A program made the translations under genes and the position numbers. This document shows, one piece after another, positions 24,032-36,598 of a stretch of DNA of 64,000 nucleotides (position 1 is the first letter of the stretch; each line of letters starts with the position of its first letter). Origin of the DNA: Dactylonectria macrodidyma. Lineage: Eukaryota > Ascomycota > Sordariomycetes > Hypocreales > Nectriaceae. A model generated the notes under the pieces. It had not been told where the DNA came from, did no database searches, and saw only the letters and a program-made list of their open reading frames with translations. Location: positions 62,001 through 126,000 of the forward strand of contig JAGMUV010000038.1 of the NCBI GenBank assembly GCA_020744425.1, in the 5' to 3' direction.

Positions 24032-25115
24032 TCAAGGCCGGATTGTTGATTTCGATTTGAATTGCCATGCATGGGCATTCTGTTCTGAACTGGGGGCATG
24101 CTGTAGCCAAGGGGGCTGCTGCTTGTTCACGGAGCTTGAGACGTCGGCACCGCATTGCTTCGAGGAAGCCATCACGGGTATCTGGCCCTTGTCCGCGTTA
24201 TTACCGCCGTCAAAAAGATTCCGGTCCCCGGCCATGTTGTTCATGCCGTCTTGGACAGGAACCATGCCGAAGGGCTGGACCATGTTGTCTCCTGGGATGT
24301 TACTAAGCCCGTTCAAGTGGTTCGAGTCACCATTGTGACCAAAACCAGCAGCATTCTGGGCCTGGGCATTCTTCTTAACATGAGCTTGATGGTAGGACAA
24401 GTGGCTAGCTCCGGTTGGATTTCCACGACGGATAGAGCACTTTTGGAAGTGGCGCTTCAGGATATCACTTCGAGAAAACGTATTGCGGCAAAGCACGCAC
24501 ATGTAGGGGCGGTCGCCGGTATCTGTAAGAGAAAGAAAAAAAATCTGCGTTAGCCCGTTGACGGGCAGGTAAAGCTCACGAATACTTACGTCGCAGAAGG
24601 TGACGCCTCAAATGCTTCGCGTGGAGGTAGGTCTTTGTGCAATGGGGGCAAGGAAGCCTCCCATCGACGTCCTTGTCAGGAATAACCGTGTGCATAGTAC
24701 CGCCGGTGCCAGCGGCAGGAACGGCAGGTCGGCCAGGAGCGCTGGGCAGGATCCCGCGCCGGCCCTGAGAGCCAACAACGTGAGTAGGCTGTTCACTCTC
24801 GTGCTGGAGAATCGAGTTGGGTTGCATCATCGAGCTGGGTCCGGATGGCGAAGAGACGCCGGGCTGAGGCATGATGCCACCAGGTGGCATCGGGAGCAAG
24901 ATGGGAGGCCCTCGACCACTGACGGGCGCGGGAGCCATGGCGGTGGTCATCGCCTGGGGAGAAGGGTACTGACTCTGAGGCATTGAGTAGATCCCACCGC
25001 GTCCTCCGGGCTGCGACGTCTGCTGGTAGCTAGGGAGGTTATTGGTGGATTCAGGTGCGTTAGGTGTGCCTCCGGTGCGTGGCGTGTGCGGGTAGCTGAC
25101 GTAGAGGGGCTGCAT
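24032..25115 (-). CDS. C2H2 zinc-finger transcription factor, two exons
   Basis: ATG at 25113-25115 opens exon 1 (24590-25115). A 67-bp intron (24523-24589, GTAAGT..TTACAG) joins it to exon 2 (24032-24522), giving 338 residues. The splice assembles tandem fingers: CPHCTKTYLHAKHLRRHLLRH, the linker TGDRPY, then CVLCRNTFSRSDILKRHFQKC. The second finger ends in Cys, making it C2HC. The first half is Pro/Gln/Ser-rich with no stable domain, as in activation regions, and the tail is Asn/Gln-rich. Expected role: nuclear DNA-binding regulator. The intron sits between the last Arg of finger 1 and its final His, a position that supports the model. Longer upstream starts would need non-ATG codons. Confidence 0.85.
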
Positions 25116-25404
25116 TGCTGAGGCAGAAGGCTGCAACGGAGGAAGAGTTCTGAGAGAGGCAGTGTGGAGAACCAGCTCTCGAACCTTGTTATTTGTATTT
25201 TTTTCGGCGGATACTGTGGCGTGTACGGCAGGCTGCCCCTTAGGGTGTCGTGCTTCGATGCCGTGCCCCACACCCCCCTGCTAAGGCCGAGGTACATGGA
25301 GTGACGTAAAGCGCTTTCAGACACCACCCAATTCCTCATACAACACGTTCTCTGCATCCCCAGCCAAGCAGTCAATGCATATGATGACAATAGCTTCATT
25401 CACG

Positions 25405-26149
25405 TTAACTACAGCCGCCGCGAGCTGTATGAGCCCCTCGTCCTCCCCCCCTCCCCCCCCAGCTTCTTGCCCCTTTCCATGCATTGCTTCGGCGTGGAAC
25501 AAGCTTGATACGCTGCTTTCTTCGTCTGTGTTTTCCTCGTGCGGCTCTTCGAGCTTCCGCCTTTGCCTCGCAGCCCATGGTGAAGTCGCTGTCTCCAGAT
25601 GGTACCCACAGCATCTTGGCGATGTTGCCGCGTTTCTGGAGTCGCTCGGCGTGCTTGTGGATCTCTTTTAATGGCACATTGTCCCGACTGCTGTCGCGGT
25701 TGTGCAATCACTACCAATGCTGATCGGCTGCTTGTCATAACGGTCAACTCTCAATGTTGAAGTCCATCCGGCATCCATCTTAGCGCCATCGCTATAGCTT
25801 CCAGCTTTGCCGCATTCACGTTCTGATCGTCTCTCGAACCGATCTTAATCGAGTACCTAGCTACCACTTCTTCTCCAGTCTGTTGCCCAGGGTACCACGA
25901 ACGATACCGCCCATGCCACCCTTCCTGCTTATAGAGTGATATCACGCGATCATTTGCCCTTTGAACCCACACCACCCTGCCCCACCTGTCCCACCTGTCC
26001 AGTGGCATCAGAAGAAGACTTGTCGGAGGAGCCACCACCCATGTGTCCGGCAGCCCAACGGTCTCCAGCAGACTGAGCTCGTCCAGCAAAACCACCGGAA
26101 GACATGTCTCCTCCACTCTTCGCCTGCGTAGTTGTGTCAGCGCATCCAT
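25405..26149 (-). pseudogene. LINE (Tad1-like) RNase H domain fragment
   Basis: Minus-strand sequence encodes RDDQNVNAAKLEAIAMALR, then SSRSALVVIAQPRQQSGQC, then HAERLQKRGNIAKMLWVPSG and a GCEAKAEARRA tail. This is the pattern of the ribonuclease H domain at the end of fungal Tad-type non-LTR retrotransposon ORF2. At least two frame changes and a stop separate the pieces. Reverse transcriptase and endonuclease domains are absent, so it is a 3' remnant lying just upstream of the C2H2 gene. Confidence 0.7.
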
Positions 26150-28559
26150 TGCATTTTAGTTACCTAGGTGTCCGCACCTGAGAAGATTGGATCCGAGAGG
26201 AATCGGACTTTGTCATATCGTGTTTCGGCATTTTGATGTGTGATGCTTCGATTTGGACTGATTCAGCATGTATCTATGATTAACATGTCCGGTCCAAAAT
26301 GGAGAGCTTTGTTCATCCCAGCTGTCTCCCTTAAGTAATCGGCTTCATCCTGCCATCGCGTCATTCTGATGTCTGAGATTGAATTAGCATGTGAATGGCA
26401 ACCATCAAATCCTCAGGACCGGGCGACGCATCAGCCGTACCTTTGAGCTGCTGAAATTGACGATGTACTCCTCAGTCGTGGCCCACGACCTGGCTATACT
26501 TCTCGCAGACGGACCGGAAAAAAAATCCATCGTCATTTCGCGTCCGCAGGCACACCCATTTCAGGCCTCAGGTATGCATCAGGCATACTCTGTACAGGTA
26601 CCGGGTTTCTCCAAAGCGCGTTGGGCCTCCAGTACGGCGGACGATATGAGCCATTGTTGCAAAACTCCCTGTCAATTTTTTATGCAGCCCCAGCCACACT
26701 GCTGGAGGGATGTAGGACAGGGGGGAATGCGCACGGACGAAAAGCCTGTAATTTGTTAAATTACAGGCAACGCTTGGTACGCGTCTGACTCTGGCTTATT
26801 GCGATCTCCTTAAAGTAGATGAAGGCAACATATCGAGCCATGCGACCAGACGAAATGTTTAGTTGTGGCTCTGATCCACGAATGCCGACGACTTTTGTGG
26901 GAAGCACCAGCATTATGTTCCAGCACTTTTCGTGGTAATTCAGACAGTGTTGTAGCCAGTCCTTGACTTTCAGGATGCAAGCTAAGGGATCTCGTCTCTG
27001 AATTACACGATATGGTCCTACATAGGGATGTGCAGGGTCATTCCCTCGATGATATCAGCCGTATGTCCGGTTATGATTAGAAGGGCAGATCGTTACCTGG
27101 TCCCGTTTGTGATTAGCAGATGGCTAGAGCCGAGATCCCTCGTCGATGAGATATTATCCAAATAAAAGTCAACAAATCAGAGAGCATCCCGACTACGGCG
27201 AGGTAATAGGAACACAAAAAGAGCAATTACCGGCAGCTGCACTTTCAAGCCACATCCTGACTGATCGGCGCCTAGAGAACCGTAGAAAGGTTTTTTTTAG
27301 AAATCTACCCATAGCGCAGATGTTCTGAGACCGCAGTACGAACAAGCCGCTATTGTTGCTAAATGTTCTTGTCTGGGACTTTTGTGAAGAACAAAAGTCA
27401 GCACCCAGCTTGCAGGGCCGAGACTTTATTTCTCGCGTAATAGCAAACCAAGCACAGCCCAGGTTGAATGTACATTAGGCAAATTCAATCATAGTTATGC
27501 AGCTATTCCGCCTCGACTCAAGCCTCAGGGTAGTATCACAGCCAGGTGTCCCAATCATATCTATCTCGGTCAGCTATCCGTTACTTATCACCATAAACTA
27601 ACCTGTCATTAGGCTGGACTAGGCAGCTCCTGCTGGCAAGTTGGCAAGTGGGTGAAGAAAGTGGCAGATTCAAGCTGCATTCAGACATTAATGTTCACTT
27701 CACAGCAAGGAATGGGAATACACAGGACATAAGAAGTCTGTGTCCGTGCTCGAGGTTAGACCCTCATCACACTGGCTGTGGCGTTAATCTAGACGCCATG
27801 TGTAACAATGCTCGTAAGGAGGATGCGCTCCGGGGTGAAATCCGGCCAAGCCCGGGTGAGCTTCCCCGAGCCGAAATTACGAAGCCGTTGCCAACGATCA
27901 AGTTTCCGCCTTTGGGGACATATCTTTAAAGCAAGGAGCTCAGCGGGTAATGGCATACGTCGTCACAATTCTTCCACAATCTGTGATGCTCCTGTATGTT
28001 ACTGTACAAACTTGATCACCAAAGAAGAGCTTTGCTTTTCCCAGGACCCGACTCCCAGGCTATGCCCAGAGTCCTCGATAGTAACTGTAGATTCCGTTTT
28101 GGTACCTTCGGAAAACCGCCAATGGCTTGCCGTCCCGATCCGGTCATAAGATCAGCCACGAACGCCCCCCAACTGGTTGTGGGTGGGCCCAGGCACCAGG
28201 CAATCTCTGCCATTCCACCCCGACCGGGGGATCTCAATCTCGATGCTAATGTGGCTTATGCCAAGCTCCCTTTCCATAGGCCGTTCCTGCATCAACGGCG
28301 CTTCAATCTGAAATGGGAATAGATCGTCCAATCACCATTCATACATTCCGGTCATCCGCACTCTGGACTGAACCTGTTCCTACTTTTCATGATGATCTGC
28401 AATTTAGAGTTAATGAAGTCAGTTTTGAGTGATGTATTTGGTTTGAGCTTATCGATCTTTCCACCGTGTCGGGATAGATATTTCGTGGTCCACCCCGATC
28501 CACCTGCTGCTCAAACGCTCAACCGTCACCATTTCCTCAACTTTCTATCTCGGAGAACC
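26150..28559. other. Gene-poor interval, 2.4 kb
   Basis: No coding region or repeat is supported. Several frames of 60-120 codons lack motifs, and most rely on non-ATG starts. The end of the interval (28440-28559) should hold the promoter of the rhodopsin-like gene. Confidence 0.45.
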
Positions 28560-29791
28560 ATGGCCTCCTCCGAATCGATCCCCGATGCTTCCGAGACCAG
28601 AGCCCCGTTACTCATTGGGGTCGTGGTGTTGCTACTCTCGATTGCTACTCTCATGGTTGGGTTGCGCGTTTTGTGCCGCACTCTCATCAAGAGATTTGAG
28701 TTGGACGATATGGCTGCTGTAATGACATTGGTAAGTTCGGACTGCAACTACACAGGATAAACCAGTTCGGCTAATACCCATTGATTCGCAGGCGTGCATC
28801 TTAGGATGCGGGATTACCATGATCTCGAGTGTGGTCCCCTTCAAGGCTCATTCTCCGAACAAAAGTTAATACTCGCAGTGACTCGGTATGGCCTCGGGAG
28901 ACATGAATGGATGCTCTCAGATGAGAATTTGTTACTCTATCGAAGGGTAAGTTGACTGCTTTGGGATCGATGGCCGCATTACGTCTAATTAGCCACTAGG
29001 CTTTCTGGGTATCCATTCTCTTTTACATGATGACCCTCTTCTGGGCCAAAATAACCTTTTTGCTGCACTACCATCGCCTGATGCCAGCGTCCAGAATGCG
29101 ATACGTCTATCTGGGATCCATCGCTTTTCTGTCGTTGTGGGGAGTATCCCAAATTATCCTGGCCTTCATACAGTGTATTCCTCTCAAGGCTCTCTGGGAT
29201 CCCAGCATCAAAGGGAAATGCCTTCAGAATACCCTAAGTTTATGGTATTTTAATGGGGTCTTCAATATCGTCACCGATTTCGCCATCATAATCCTCCCTC
29301 TCCCGATCTACTGGAAGATTCAGCTGCCTCGCGCCCAGAAAGTATACGTCATGTGCATTTTCGGACTGGGTTTCTTGTAAGCTATCAGGCTTTGAAGCTT
29401 CTAGTTGAGGCCCACCGCTAACAGGTCAACCTGCAGCACTGTTGCCGTCTCGATCCTCAGGATGCAGTGGCTCAAACCCGCATCTGATCAGACCTGGTGG
29501 AACGCCACTGCAGCATCATGGTCCCTCGCAGAATTAACGTCGGCCATCACTTGTGCTTGCCTCCCAACCTTCAAACCTTTGATCACACGAGTCAAGCCCT
29601 TCTTTACTAGGAGCTCGAAGGGCGACAGCACAGTTCAACTACAGATGAGAAATCCTGAAACAGACGAGGAGTCCAGTTTGGCTGTCATGGGGAGTCTAGA
29701 ACAGTTGAGTCAGGATCATAAGAAGCCAAGCAGGGTCTGCTTTTATGGAACTCAGACAAGCTGTGGGACTCAAACCCGTTCACTATGCTGA
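28560..29791 (+). CDS. Rhodopsin-like (fungal seven-helix) integral membrane protein, five exons
   Basis: Exons 28560-28730, 28792-28828, 28879-28946, 29000-29376 and 29425-29791 give 339 residues, all in phase. Hydrophobic helices are clear (LLIGVVVLLLSIATLMVGL; FWVSILFYMMTLFWAKITFL; YLGSIAFLSLWGVSQIILAF; VFNIVTDFAIIILPLPIYW; KVYVMCIFGLGFL). Family hallmarks include RYGLGRH before helix 3, the D in NIVTDFAIIILPLP and the WNATAASWSLAE segment. These are the fungal plasma-membrane proteins of the rhodopsin-domain superfamily, often paired with CFEM domains in pathogens; none is visible here. The tail carries Ser/Glu-rich cytosolic sequence. The second intron (28829-28878) uses a weak GTGTGG donor and is the least certain part. 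Confidence 0.82.
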
Positions 29792-30262
29792 AGAGCATGA
29801 AGCTCAGACAAAATCTCAAATTCCAGAGTTCTTGCTGAACAGGAAGCGGGTCTTCCGGATGGCAACACCTGGTCTGACGTGGAATATTCCACAGAGAAGT
29901 TTATTCAGCAGTTTCTGGTCGGGATCCTTGGCTGAAACACCAATTTTGAAGCGTTGCCAAACCGGCTGCAAGATACAGGTTGTGTATTAGGGTTCGTCGG
30001 GCTAAGAAAGCTGTGGCACCCTTAATATTTAACCACGTTAGAGCCAAGCAAGGTATCCAACTTTTTGTTCACTGTATTGAGGCAGCGATATCTGGCAAGG
30101 ATACACCACTCGACGTACGAACCAAGCTGGCCAAATTATCAAGTCCAAGTGTGTTAGAGTCACCTTCTCAGTCACAAAACCCAGACAGCCAGGCTGGCCA
30201 AAGTACTTCCGGTGATCCGTCTAAGCGGGCTCGAGATACACAGCCAGGGGAAGAGCCTCACG
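29792..30262. other. Spacer with an open frame of uncertain meaning
   Basis: A frame from 29980 reads through 30262 into the hAT terminal repeat. Its first 95 codons (RAKKAVAPLIFNHVRAKQG, then a Ser/Gln-rich part) could be a fragment of an unidentified coding sequence. It lacks an ATG start and I do not recognise it. Confidence 0.3.
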
Positions 30263-33200
30263 CAGAGTGCGTAATCAACCAACTGCTTCCAATCGTTGGA
30301 GCCGTTGGATCCTCCAACTGTGGGTCCAACTCAACTGAGATCGAGCTCGCCGTACTTGGCAACCAGCCAATTCCGAGGTCCAGTTGAATGGGTTTGGATC
30401 CAACCGGTTCCAACCGGTTCCAGTGTCCGAGGGTCATGTGAGACCCGGGCGCCGTAACTTTAACCCGACCTTCAACTTCCTAGTTTGGCTCTTCGTACGG
30501 CCCACTGGCCAATGATCGGTTGCTGAGGGGCTTCATCATGAGCCAAACGCGACAAACCTCTTCTTGCCCCTCCCACCCGCGCCAGCTTCGCGCTCTTCTC
30601 GCGCCAGCCTGGCGTCTGATTAGAATTAATTCTAGAGCTCGTCATTCAGCTTCTCCACGTAAGGCTGAACGGTGGGGCGTTGGAAGTTGAGCCTCCACAT
30701 GAAGGCCTGTAGGGTATCTGTAAAGTCGCAAGTACATACGTCCAGGGATATATTTTGACTTGCGCGCAGGTACCGGCGACCTGTCACCCCGCATTCATCA
30801 TGCAATAGTGGTCAATATTCAGTCATGCACACAGCATTCTGGACTACGAAACGACAGCTTGGAAACATATCTCTAACCATGATAGAATTGATACCAGAAG
30901 AAAGCTTTCAGCAAGGGAAATTCAGTGATTATACTATAACTGTATGAATGGTGCTTTTACGTAGAGACTGGTGTGTTTATTGGGATGTCAACAATTTCGT
31001 TCGGGAGCATGTTACGCGAGGCAGCTTACCCTATACACGCTAGATAAGGGCTACCCTATATGCCGCCTATTTGTTACAGCGGGGCTGGTATATCTTAACT
31101 CCACGGCTTAGGTTTCGCCGCTGAGATAACATAATCTTCACCGTCTCTCACATTGCAAATATTATTGTTAGAGCCAGTCAAAAAGCCCCCTTAAAGCTAT
31201 AAAGTTAGGTGGCCGTTACATATAGAAAGAATGCTATTCTGGGCTCTTAGTATGATAGAATCAGTTGCAAGATACATCCGGTACCGTAGACTATACAGTG
31301 CCGTGGCTATACTATGTCGGGGCTGAGGGCTACGGGTATATCTCGGGTTATTTTAATTGGTCTCTGACCTTAGTCACCGATCTCGATTGCCTAGCTAGGA
31401 AGGTCTCGGCTGCGGTCGGTGTGGCTGCCAGACATAAAAGGTCAGAGGAGACGCAGACTTAGACACAATCAAGATCGTCCCCCAATTTCTTGAATTTTTG
31501 AGCCGTGACTGGGATTTATGTGTCATGGCATTTGTCTCTATTTGATCAATTTGATTTCTCTCTTTCTTTTCTTTGTCAGATGCCCAGTTGCGACCCAGTT
31601 GGCATTTCTGACGATTTTGCTTTGGTGGTTTTGTCTGCCCGCCTTCCTCATCATCATTTTCTCACCTCACTTGCCGTCACTTCGGGTGGTGGTGTCTTCC
31701 TTGTCCCCCTGCCCAACACAATACCTAGTAACACACCTTAGCACCATATCAGAGCTTCGCGATTTGCACACGGCGCGTCGGATCGCGTGGCGGTTTCTCA
31801 GCGCGTCAATTGTCCCTGCAGACGGCCTGGAAAGGCTGCGCTGTCGTGTCAGATAAAATGGAGGCGAAGGACGTTGGCCTCTGGCCGTCAAATGTTGCAG
31901 TACGTCGCCGCAGAAGGGAGCCATACTATTCCTTCGCTGACAGACTCCAGCAGTCTAGCTTCCCAGCCGCCAACATGATGGATATCGATTCCCAGGACAT
32001 TTTCTTGGACCAAGCAGGGTCTGAAACGTCGTTGACCCTACATTCGTCTCCCTGCCCATCGAGGCTCTCTACTCAGTCCTCATTCTTGTCAGATTCAACG
32101 CCGCAGACCCCGCCGAGGAAGATATTTAACCTGGATGAGAATCCTACGCCTGGCGAGATAGCCACGTTCCCATTCGAGCTCTTCAACGACGAACTTCGGG
32201 CGGGCACGCCTCCGAGGACTAATGGCGCAAAGGTTGCCTGGTGGTGGGTGAAAGGGTTCCGTATGAGGCTCAAGAGCAACAGCAAGAAGCTTCGATGGGT
32301 ATGCCGTCTGTGCGTGAGGAGGAGGTGCCGAACGGTCTCGCACTTCTCGTACGAATCTAACGGCAGTGCAAATATTATCAAGCACCTGCGAGATATTCAT
32401 GGGATCAAGGTAAGCAATAAACAGCTTCTCATTCTTTTACTCCAACTTAATCTTGCAGGACCCAGGAAGGAAAGACGTGACGCCACCCAGCCGCACTAAG
32501 ACTCTGACAGAACACTTTGGAGTGACTGCAGCCCCAGCCGACCAGCGTATCTTTTCTACCATTCTTGGGAGGCTCAAACTCGGCGCATTCGAAGAGCTTC
32601 TCGTTGACTGGATAACACACGATAATCTCCCTTTCCAACTAATCGAGAGTGAGCGTCTCCGCCGCCTCATTGAGTTTGTCAACCCGATGTACAAAGACAA
32701 AATACCATCTTCCGCGGTGCTTCGATCTACAATGAGGCGAAAGGAGCTGTAACGGAACATCTAAAAACTGCTCGTGGCAAGATTCACATCACATTTGATG
32801 GCTGGACGTCTCGCAATCAGCTCTCGTTGCTTGGAGTCAACTGCTTCTTTGTTGACGAACAATGGCGACACCGGAAACTGCTTCTCGCCCTTCCAGCTGT
32901 ATCCGGACGCCATACTGGCGATAACTTAGCCAACGAAGTGGCTGACGTCTTGGCAGAGTGGGATCTTGGAAGAGACCGGCTTGGGTATATGGTCCTTGAC
33001 AATGCCGGCAATAAGGACACGGCAATGGTGGCTCTTGGCAGCGAATTCGAGTTTGATCCGGACGAACACCGTCTCCGCTGTCTGGGCCACGTCATTAACC
33101 TCGCTGTCAAGCAGCTGATATTCGGCAAGGCGGCGGACGCAATGGAGCATGCGGGCAGCAGCGAACCGGACTCCGAATAGATTTTGACTCTCTACCGGCC

Positions 33201-34596
33201 GATAAGCTTATGCAATGGCGGAGGAGGGGCCCAATTGGTCGACTTCACAATCTCAACACCGCTGTCTTGAACTCGCCACAACACTTAGAGTGCCTCTTGA
33301 AGTGGCAAGAAGAAGATCTCAAAAGCGGTGTCCTCGTCGATCCTGAGACTAGGAAGAAGCGAGTGCCGCTCAGACCTATCGCTGACAACGAGACCCGCTG
33401 GAACTCTCGCCACCGTATGATGGTCCGCGCTCTGCTTCTCCGTAGATACTTCAATCGCATTGTGGAAAAGGCAGAAAGGGCGTGGGGAAAGAGCAAGAGA
33501 AAGTCAATGAAGCCTTCTGTGGTTGGCGGCAGGCTGTCAGGAGAGGGCTGGGGCGTGGTTGGGGTTTTTATTCAGGTCTTGCGGCCGTTTGGTGGGGTCT
33601 CCGTTCGTCTACAAGGCAACCCGAAGACTAGCGAGGATGATCATGTTAACACCGGCTCTTTTTGGGAGTATTTTCCCTCCTTTGAGTATCTCTTGACGCA
33701 TTTAGAGGAGCTCAAGCAGAATCATGGCCTCCTTGATGGCTTGGGAGAGGACAGCGCTGATATGGTTGCTACCCATATCAACCTTGCGTGGATGAAGCTT
33801 AACGAGTATTACCATAAGCTCTGGCCTGTTGCGTATATCGGTGCTGTAGTCCTTCACCCTTGCTTTGGGTGGCCGGCGCTTCAATACCACTGGGAAGGAC
33901 ATTCGGATGCGACGCAGTGGGAAGAAGATTACTCGGCAAGACTCAAGAAGATGTGGAAGGAGGAGTATGCCACTCGTGTGGTTCCTAGCTTAGCGATGCT
34001 GTCGACAGCGAGCAGCCGAAGGGCGCTCTCTGGATATGATGCGTTCCTGGCACAGTCGCTCGGCAAACGCAAAAGGGCGCATCCAGATGGCAGAGTGGGA
34101 TATCCTTCGCAACGGCGCCCAGCGCTTGATGAGTACGAACGTTATATCCAGACTTTTACCCCCGCCGACGACAAATATCAATTCAACCCTCTTTCTTGGT
34201 GGAAGGAGCACGAAATGGAGTATCCGAACCTCTCTCGAATGGCCTCTGACTTGCTGTCTATCCCTACAATGTCAGCAGAGACCGAAAGGTCGTTCAGTAG
34301 CGCGGGAAAGATGGTATCACCTTTACGAACTCGTCTTGGTCGACACACTATTGGGATGGCGCAGAGTATGCGGTCATGGAGCAGGGAAGGTATTGTCCTA
34401 CCCTCGTGGCAGTGATTCGTGAGATCGGTGTTAAAGACGTGGAGAACGGAGATACCCGTTGGTCCGGGACAACCAACTGCAATCCAACTGAGAGCAGCCT
34501 CCTCCAACTTCAATCCAACTGAAATATACTTGGCCGGATGTCAATCCAACTGCGAGGAGGTACTAGTTGAGTTGAATTGGTTGATTACGCACTCTG
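30263..34596 (+). mobile_element. hAT transposon 1 (dead), 4.3 kb
   Basis: The ends are exact 20-bp inverted repeats: CAGAGTGCGTAATCAACCAA at 30263-30282 and its complement at 34577-34596. Both subterminal regions repeat TCCAACTG-type words, as in other hAT elements whose transposase binds subterminal motifs. The encoded transposase is broken. No 8-bp target duplication is present (GCCTCACG left, GGGCCATT right), so one flank has probably been rearranged. The 1.5 kb between the left end and the transposase holds no gene; a possible solo LTR may start at TGTTACAGCGG near 31073. Confidence 0.85.
31975..34415 (+). pseudogene. hAT transposase of element 1, frameshifted
   Basis: From ATG 31975 a BED-like zinc finger appears (CRLC..KHLRDIHG). 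A 49-bp intron (32410-32458, GTAAGC..TTGCAG) follows the HGIK end of the finger. The catalytic core shows HITFDGWTSRNQLSLLG and GYMVLDNAGNKDTAM. The hAT C-terminal dimerisation block is intact: WWKEHEMEYPNLSRMASDLL and PTMSAETERSFSSAGKMVSP. The frame shifts near 32730, and a stop at 33178-33180 plus a second frame change breaks the middle. It therefore has all the domains of an autonomous hAT enzyme but cannot be expressed whole. Confidence 0.88.
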
Positions 34597-34750
34597 GGGC
34601 CATTGGGCTGTGAAAATTATCTCGACAATCCCGAGGGCGTTGGAATTATTGCAGTTGCGTTCTCTGTTTGCAGAGCGTAGGCATTTGCATATTCCCAGCG
34701 CTGCTTCCAGGGTAGGAGGCTGGGCGGCCTTGGCTCTGCTCGTCTTGGTA
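34597..34750. other. 154-bp gap between two hAT elements
   Basis: This short non-repetitive segment separates the right end of hAT 1 from the left end of hAT 2. It does not read as copia sequence, although the right flank of hAT 2 does. Confidence 0.5.
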
Positions 34751-34764
34751 CAGGGATGGACATC

Positions 34765-35065
34765 GAACGAACGGGAATCGAATCGATAGATTCATTCGAT
34801 GCCAAGTCTTACGAATGCCGAATCGAATTTCTTGGCATTCGATTCGATGTCGAATCTGCGGCGCGCCCATTCGATTCGCATCGAATCGAATGTCACATGT
34901 CCTGTTCGATGTTCGAATGCATCGATTCGAATGTGGGGCATCCCATTCGACATTCGAACCGTACAGGTCACCATATGATTCGACATCGAATCGATTGCCC
35001 CCACCCGTTCGATCGAAAATCGATCGATTCGGTCGAACAGAGAGACGCGATGTGCGAATCATGAC
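34765..35065. repeat. Left subterminal ATTCGAT array of hAT 2
   Basis: Near-palindromic words (ATTCGATTCGA, ATCGAATCGA, TTCGAATGC) recur every 10-30 bases over 300 bp. They probably act, or acted, as transposase binding sites. All reading frames through the array stay open by composition alone and should not be taken as coding. Confidence 0.8.
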
Positions 35066-36598
35066 CAAGGGGTGGAATTCAGCTCGATTCGCAGACGCGT
35101 TAAGAGGCCCCTGGCACTCTCCTCGACGCGACAAGTGCAACGCGATCAACGCTGACAACAATTCATCTCAATGCTAAGATGTGTTAGCAAGTACATAACA
35201 TGACCCTAAAAGCCCATAGCATGCTAGGTACCCTGCAACTACAGCAATCATCCCTGTCACGACCCTGTCTAACCGCCCCAGCCCGGAACGGATTAACGCG
35301 CCGGCCACCGCGAATTACCACCAGGTTTACCAGTTAGGAATGACTCCCATGGTCACAATCCCGACAAACAACCCACCAGCAGGTGCTTTACAGGAATGTA
35401 ACGGACAACCCAATTTTAATCTTGTAATAAAACACTGAGTCGGTTTCTATGAGGAATCTATATATGTCGCGTGGGGTGGTTGAAGTATGAGTTATTGTTG
35501 CTGTAAAATACAACCTCCCAAGTTAGGAGGTACCAAGGTCGTCATATAAAGTAGGTGGGGCTTACAGTAGTTTTTAACGCAGGAGTATAGGGTATGTTTG
35601 TCCCAGTAACAGGCCGCTATACAGAGAGGGGATCACCAAAAACACGCCGCTTTTTCTACAGAATAATAGGAAGGAAGCAAAAAGAAAAGAAAAGAAAAAC
35701 AAAAAAAAAACTGTCTCCGTATTTCTCTCTACTAAAAAGTTTTTACTGATGCCAGCTTTGGCATGATCAGATGAATATGTCCGGCTCGAAGTTTTCACGC
35801 ATTGGCGAGTATGGGATTCATGATCTTCCTGCCCCCCTCTTTAACTTTTTGGTTGTCTCAGGGACCTGCGCCTAAAGCCAGCTTTGCCTGTGAACCGATG
35901 TACCAGCGACTTCACAGGTACATCCACTTAGAGCCTCAACTTCAAGTCCCCACCGTTCCGCCCCCTCACGTGAACCTTTTACGAAAATCTCAAGAATCCA
36001 TTCTGAGTTGACGCCAGATTGGAATGAGCACAAATGCAAAGCCGGTATGGGGACTCGGCTGAGGAACGGGATGGCTTTTTTTCAAGGTTGGCCCGTAGTG
36101 ATGCGTCTGTGCTTGTGGCATGAGCCAATAGGAGCCTCTGACGCAAGTGGAACAGGGAATATATGGAATCTTACCCCACCGTCTGTGGACCTAATCAACG
36201 AGACCCCGATTTGGCTGGTTGCCAAGTACTGAGAGCTTGGTGGAGCGACACTTGGGAGAATCTCCGTACACCAATGGTCGGAACAAAGTTTGGCTTCTTA
36301 CATACAATGGCGGCTTCACGCGCGACTCCCTCGTCTTGGGCGCGCCAGGTCGTCGTTCGCGCTGCTCGCGAATGCTTCATTAATCGCACAAGACTTTGCA
36401 TGTTTAGCGGCAGTGGAGATGTCGCGAATTTCGCGTTGACGACAAAATGGGCGTGATATACGCATGTTATTGGCCTGAATGCCTGTCCAGTCAGTGATGG
36501 ATGGATGGATTTAAGTTGAGCCTCAGTGCAGTCTCAATGGCTTCCAACAACCTCGACCCACGCGACCCATCTGTCCGACTAGCTAAACTAACTGCATC

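Noticed and set aside
29980..30387. Open frame crossing the left end of hAT 1
   Set aside because: Its last third is the terminal repeat itself and it starts at a non-ATG codon. The first part may be a relic, but I could not identify it.
31073..31480. Possible solo LTR starting TGTTACAGCGG, with an ATAAAAGG box near the end
   Set aside because: No matching second LTR, clear CA end or 5-bp duplication could be found.
34765..35065. Several overlapping frames on both strands with Asp/Arg/Ser/Ile-rich peptides
   Set aside because: They arise from the ATTCGA word composition of the hAT 2 subterminal array, not from coding.
35255..35640. Possible gypsy-type solo LTR starting TGTCACGACCC
   Set aside because: Only the opening resembles an LTR; the end and the target duplication are not identifiable.
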